A stretch of DNA of 64,000 nucleotides from Verticillium longisporum (taxonomy: Eukaryota > Ascomycota > Sordariomycetes > Glomerellales > Plectosphaerellaceae). The stretch spans positions 992,001-1,056,000 of the forward strand of contig JAETXT010000014.1 in assembly GCA_019188255.1 (NCBI GenBank), given 5' to 3'. The notes under the pieces are model-generated. The model did no database searches and was not told the origin of the DNA. It saw nothing but the letters and a program-made list of their open reading frames with translations. Within the stretch, counting starts at the first letter, position 1, and each line of letters starts with the position of its first letter. Made by a program: the position numbers and the translations under genes. Positions 58,615 through 64,000 of the stretch are shown in pieces.

Positions 58615-59558
58615 GATTGATGAAGGGGGAGTGATGTAGGGGATGTGTGGTGCTGAAAGTCGCGAGGGTCGAAGTACTATCGCAATGCCCGAGGCGGCTC
58701 AAGGAGGGACCTCACAGCTCGGAATTTGGATGTGTGGAATCTGGTCAATGCACAGACCAAGTCACCTCTCAGGCTCAGGAGGTGGGTGGGTGCTCCTACG
58801 TGCTGCCACGTACCTTACAGGTGGCAGTTGGCAAATGACAGGTGGCTGACAGGCAGACAGCCTCGAGGGCGACTAAGCCCAAAGAAGGCTAGGCACAGAA
58901 TGGGCCTCACCTAGCTCGACGTCGACGGTACGTACCTTCTCACACAGGCCAGGTACCCAGGTCGGTACCCTGCAAAGAGGGGCCCGCCAGCGCCTTCTAA
59001 CCTTTCCATTTTCCCTGCATCATTTCCCGGCGCGCCGCAACTGACAACCTCATCAACGTCGCACCTAGGCACGCCTGCGTCTTCTGCCTGGTATTATCAC
59101 GCTCGCCGCAAACTTGCACGGCCTTCCCCAACGTGTCACGCCAGCTTTGGGTCTCGTCTCTGTAGCTGCCTAGCAGAGTCCGCGCGTTCCAGCACCCTGA
59201 TCGCCGACAAGACTCAACTTCTCGCCATCGACTTCCCGTTTCGGCCATCTCGATAATCGAACACCCGGCCTAGGTACCGAAGAAGCTTCCCGTCATTCAA
59301 CTCTGCGAGAGAAACCGAAACCTGTCCAACACAAACTTGCTGCCCCTGTCTCGCGCCGGCCCACAAGGGCTTTCTATCATATTCCAACGATCACGTTACG
59401 GGTCGGGCCACTACAAGCCGGATACGAACTGCAAATCCTCGCAGCATCACCGGATCGAGGCAATATTCTTTGTCTCAATCTATCGTCGCTGCAGAGATAG
59501 TTGATCAGAGGCGCCAGATAATCACGACAGTCGAGCCTCGGGGCTCATAGCCAAACAA
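58615..59558. promoter_or_regulatory. Divergent promoter region, delta-COP / acidic protein
   Basis: 944 nt between two start codons. A GGTACGTACC...AGGTACCCAGGTCGGTACC motif cluster lies at 58927-58969. I see no gene. Confidence 0.5.
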
Positions 59559-62277
59559 ATGGCAACCGACCTGGCATCGCCGGTAGGCCTTGCCCACCCG
59601 GACGAAGCTGAATATATCGATTATTCCGACGACGAGCCTGATACCTCCCCTATCAAGCCCAACGCAGATTCAACATCTTATTTCGAGTCGGCAAAGCCCG
59701 TTGTCGAGACATCCGAAAGCATACACGGCGACTCTGCTGGCGTAGCAGAGTTACTCGCCGAAGACCTACACGATGCCCCTGACGTGGCAACCACTGGCGC
59801 TGAATCACTGCCCCAAAGCGATGCTGTCCTTGCCGACGGCGTTCAACATAACGACCCAGATTCTATCGCGCAAGCTGCCCACGCCGCCGAAAATGACCTG
59901 GCCGAGAACGAGATTAGTTGGGAGGGCGAACAACATGACGAACATGATGAGTCGATGCAGCAAGACGATGCCGTTGCCGATCAAGACCAGCAGTATCAGG
60001 GAGATGCTGAGCAGTACCATGCTATTGCTGATGGCCAGCTCGCGAACACCTTCACGGATGCCCAGAGCCATGCAGCACAAGACCAGGGCGCAGAAACAGC
60101 GTCCGCTATCGACAGTGCCGTCAGTGCTCTGGACCAGTCTGTGCAAGAGAACGATGACCTGAACGAGATTGATTACGAGGATGATGGCGCGATGACAGCC
60201 GAGACTACAGAGGGAGACCTTGAAGGCCAGCATGCAGGAGATGAAGATTTGGAGCACGAAATGGAAGAGAATGTTGCTTTGGCGCAGGAGGTGCCTGAGC
60301 CTTCTTCTGTCGAAGAAGACGCCTCCCACGAGGCACTCCTTGGTGACGAAGAGGAAGGTCACGATGACGAATCAGGCGCCGACCCGAGCACGAATGCCGA
60401 GGCCCTGATTGCCGATTCATCTGCTGCATCCCTCGACACCCCTGGCGAGGAAGATGCGCAGATGCCCGTCGTCACCGTCTCGTGGCATGGCGTGGAGTAC
60501 CCCATGTTCTACAATTCTGTGGGAAGTGAAGGTCGAGACTGCTTCTTTCATGATCTGAGCGTCTTGCAGTGCAAGATGGAGGAGCTGTTGGCAAGCTTGC
60601 GACGAGTTCTGGTGGACGACGTTGCAGAGTCTGATGAGCTCGTCTTGCAAGTGGAAGAGCTAGGACTCGAATTTGCAGAGGTAGGATGATTCTTCACCCA
60701 TGTGTGTACCTCACAGCTAACCATCCCTCAGTCAAGCCACCCCGACCATTTCTCTGAGATTACGCTCGGGAGCATCCTCCAGGTCTTCGATCACCTTGTG
60801 AAAAACAAGGACCCGGAAGCAACGAGGCCGATGTACGCGCTTTAGAGCACAAGCCCAAATTGTAGCAAACGATGGTCTTACCTTATAGAAGATGCATGGA
60901 AAGGGAAGAACATCGACGAAGTCAGCTACTCGTTCCACTCACGAGACCAAGAGGCCATCGAGGAAGCTGAGGTGGAGGCCGAGGACGCTGAGATGTTCCT
61001 TAACCAGGACGACCTTGATGACGACATGGGCGGAGATTTTGACGACCTGGTTGAGCAAGACAACGAAGCAGACCATGAGCTCCATGACTCTGCCGACGAA
61101 GGTCGGGACGATCCTGAGTTGACTAACGATGCTGACGAAGGCACGACTACCCTCGACGCCAATGACCTTGACCTCACGGTCGACGCGGCTGACGATGTGG
61201 CTGCTCTTCAAGAATCTGGACAAATTGTGCCCCTTGAGACGGACACGTTGACATCCGTCACGGCTGTAGACGAAGCAGACATCAATGCCAGTGTAGCAGA
61301 CGCCTCGATGCTGGATGATGTTGCTGCCTTGGGCGAACTCGACACGGTACCAGACCCAGATGCCACTGTGCTCGCGGAGCTCGACGAACCTGTCACCACG
61401 GCTGCATTACTGGAAGAGGTGAATGCGTCCATTCAAATGCCTGAGGCGATCGATGGTGACGGCCAACAGGCGACCGAACTGAATGGTATTTCCACCACAT
61501 TTTCTTCACACCCTTGTTCCTCCCCCGACTTCTGTCTATGTTCGGACTGCCTTCTTGGGGCGCTTGAAGAGCGGCAACGCGAAGAAAGAAGTTTTCGCTT
61601 GGAGTGTCTTGCCCGAGGTCATTTGGCGCGATGCCCAGCCCAGACCGAAGTCGAAAGACTCAGCCCGCTGTTCAATCCTTACCTATCCAATGGGCCCTTT
61701 CCCCGACACCTACGTACCCTCTCCGATATGAGCACTTCCTATTCCACTACTTCGTATACTAACAATCTTCTTGAAGCACCTCTTCTCAGCGACGACTTCA
61801 ACCCCTTGCTCGCTGCAGAAGCAAGCAACAATGGTCCGAATGAGCGGCAACAGACAACTGGATACGCGGGCAATGATGAACAGTTAGACCTGGAGCCAGA
61901 TGAAACTGGCGTCGATTTGTCTGTCGTCAACCAGGGGACCCCGGTCACCAGCGCGACCGCGACCCTAGACGGCGACGAGGTAGATGATCTCGGCGCCGAG
62001 ATCGACCTGACAGCCGACATACCACAAGATGGAGAGACAACCAATGGAAACTCTGAGCACGGTCCCAATGATCTCGAAGAGATCGACTGGCGAGATTTCC
62101 CCGGGGACGGCGATGATGAGGTTTCCCACGAGTCTACATCAGTCTCTGGAAAGCGACCCAGGACTGACGAGGACGACCTGCTAGGTGCCGAAGACGAGCA
62201 AGGTACGATTGCTTCTTCTGACAAGACTTGATGCCTATGCTAACTTCGTGACAGACGCAAAACGTCTTCGGTCTTGA
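59559..62277 (+). CDS. Very acidic uncharacterised fungal protein
   Basis: I recognise it as a fungal-type orphan but cannot name a function. Exons are 59559-60680, 60732-62202 and 62255-62277 (TGCTAAC branch, GTGACAG acceptor). The last exon ends DAKRLRS and replaces an earlier stop at 62231. Residues 1-300 are Asp/Glu/Gln-rich and likely disordered. A compact domain follows: VSWHGVEYPMFYNSVGSEGR, DCFFHDLSVLQCKMEELLAS, ELGLEFAE|SSHPDHFSEIT and a basic KRWSYLIEDAWKGK stretch. Then come more acidic sequence and a Cys cluster (CSSPDFCLCSDC). A T is missing at 60841-60843 and an extra A present at 60857-60859, opposite errors that restore frame. About 871 residues. An NLS-like KRPRTDEDD lies near the end. 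A nuclear role is a guess. Confidence 0.72.
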
Positions 62278-64000
62278 CCTGACATTTCCCCCCTTTACTT
62301 TTCACTAACCTTCAACACTATTGCCCGGTCCAGCGCAGAGGGGCGCGAAATGACAGTGCATGCGACAGCCACCGTCCTATAGAAGCGATGTCATCGCTCG
62401 GGGCATGTGTCCGAATCCGCCCGGAACACCGACGAATATTTTGATTCTCCCTGCCCTTGTATCCAAATGCGAGGCAGATAGGGAAGGGGGGGGAGAGAGA
62501 GAAAGAGAGAGAAACACGCAAAAGGTAGGGTCCTTGAACACTTTGACGAACTAATCACACAGCTATGACCCGAAGCTCGGCGGCCTTTAAACGACCACCG
62601 GGCGTGCAACCCCCCAATGGACGCCATTGTCTGCGGTGTGCCTGTTTAAGTGATTCCGTTCATCAGCATCATACCCCTTGGTACTTGCCAATGTTTTCAA
62701 GATTCGATGGCGTACGGCGCAGGAAGGCTTATTGTAAGGGGCGGATTTGAGAGAACGTCATGAGCCTCCGGAACAGAAAAGGGCGGTGGTCTCGACGCTT
62801 GCCGTGACCACCATTGTACGATAGCTTTCTGTGACTTCGGGCTGGCTCACGAGTTGGCGGCGTGTAGCCATTGGTTGAGAGAGCCCTCATCTGCTGGGAC
62901 GCCTACAGGAGATCTCAGGCAATTTGGAAGAAAGACAGCAAGTCAGCAGTAAACAGCAGGAGGAGGCGGCTGTCAGCATGATGAAGGGATGCCGAGTTGT
63001 TGATCATCTCCCATCCCTTTTCACAGGCTCGGTCAACGGGTTTGTGGATACATGAAGAGGCAAGCCACGATGCTCGGAAGTAGCTATGCTTTATTGAATT
63101 GAATCTGAAGAAAAAGAGTTTACTTGTCCTGTCAGAGTGGACGACAAGGGATTTGTCACGGCATCGATGGCACGCAGATGACCTGGACGAGGAATGCTGG
63201 GGGCGCTGGGACACATGTTTCTAATGCTGGCCTCGGCGCGGGCCCAGTCCAATTAGCTTAGGTAAAATGCCACGAGAGGTGACATGTGTTTTAGGCGAAA
63301 ACAATGAGCGAGGGAGCCCGGGTGCGGTGTGGACGCGTTTGCTGCTGCGCCGATTGCGATTCGTATCGGATCCACAAGGGATGGGGGGGCTGTTGCGAAC
63401 CGTATCGTGTTGTGCGGTGGACAGGACAGCTGGAGACCTACCCGCCATCTCAGGCACCTGGTCAAAAGGGACTACGGGAGAAAGAGACGAGATGCGGGTG
63501 GGCGGGTGGTTGGTTGGTTGGTGTACATGGTACCTGGTAGGGACTTGGATGGCTTCGTGGCAGGGAGCGGGATAGGGATCGTTTCCAGGGATGTGCACCC
63601 ACATTTGTTTGCATTTGCGTCTGGATTTACAGATAGGAGACTCTTTTTTTCGTCTTTTAGGCTTTCGATGCATCAAAAAAGAGGGTGGGAAGAGGGATAC
63701 GATCTGTTCTCTCGCCCAACTCACTCGATCGGGTTCTCTAGGTACTTACCTAGGCACCTAGCCCCAGTCTTGCCCGCGGGTACCGTGGCCGAGTCTGGCC
63801 TGTGCGCCGTGTCAGCGACGACCTTGGTTCTCATTCTGCACGCAGATTCAGTAGCAATGAAAAGACGACGACGGTTCCAGGGGCGGCGGCGCGTCAGAGG
63901 ACGGAGGGGGGAAAGGGAAGATGAAGCCAGGTTCGGCAGAATGCTGCATATAGATTCAGGGGTGGGCCCACTCACTAGCCACAGGGAACCATGATCAGCT
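62278..64000. other. Intergenic region to window end
   Basis: 1.7 kb without a supported gene. It has a G/GA-rich tract (about 62486-62513) and a CTAGGTACTTACCTAGGCACCTAG motif at 63738-63761. Open frames up to 221 codons near 63.3-64 kb are Arg-rich and unlike proteins. The promoter of a gene beyond the window may be included. Confidence 0.5.

Noticed and set aside
63329..63994. 221-codon open frame at the window end
   Set aside because: Arg/Gly-rich, interrupted feel, includes the dispersed motif region; no family resemblance.

Overview
This 64 kb window comes from a filamentous ascomycete, most likely a Sordariomycete. It is GC-rich and has short GT-AG introns (about 50-90 nt) with CTAAC/CTGAC branch points, C-ending codons, intergenic spacers up to about 4.5 kb, and typical Pezizomycotina gene families. 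I do not name a genus. I count 19 well-supported protein genes and one weak small one. I recognised no rRNA, tRNA, CRISPR array or intact transposon.

Layout. 0-9 kb: the 3' part of DNA ligase I, a CLC chloride channel/antiporter, a neurochondrin-family protein and a Vma22-like V-ATPase assembly factor. 9-26 kb: CDC42, a secretory-pathway agmatinase/ureohydrolase, cytosolic asparaginyl-tRNA synthetase and an Mrn1/Nrd1-type four-RRM RNA-binding protein, each behind a long leader. 27-43.6 kb: a histidine acid phosphatase, an LCAT-like alpha/beta-hydrolase, a four-TM orphan, a MIF-fold protein, the Rag GTPase Gtr2 and the cyclosome subunit Apc4. 44-54.7 kb: a compact accessory-looking group of Zn2Cys6 regulator, aldehyde dehydrogenase, choline/GABA-type permease and copper amine oxidase. 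56.9-62.3 kb: delta-COP and a divergently transcribed, very acidic uncharacterised protein. The rest is spacer.

The best candidate for a biological system is the 44-55 kb group. The permease could import an amine, the copper/TPQ amine oxidase would deaminate it to aldehyde, ammonia and H2O2, and the aldehyde dehydrogenase would oxidise the aldehyde. Both enzymes end in the canonical peroxisomal signal SKL, so the pathway appears built as a peroxisomal module where H2O2 can be handled. A Zn2Cys6 factor sits alongside as a possible regulator. Other notable points are a signal-peptide-bearing agmatinase ending in KDEL whose model needs a 4-nt micro-exon, an in-frame TAG inside the Mrn1 homologue, two introns best explained as GC-AG, and a dispersed CCTACCTAGGTA-like intergenic motif.

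Caution: reading frames break by one base at short homopolymers (mostly C/G runs) in at least ten genes, including essential ones such as DNA ligase and AsnRS. This looks like sequencing or assembly error rather than pseudogenes. For affected genes the coordinates span the whole inferred gene and the break positions are given; lengths assume the break is an artefact.
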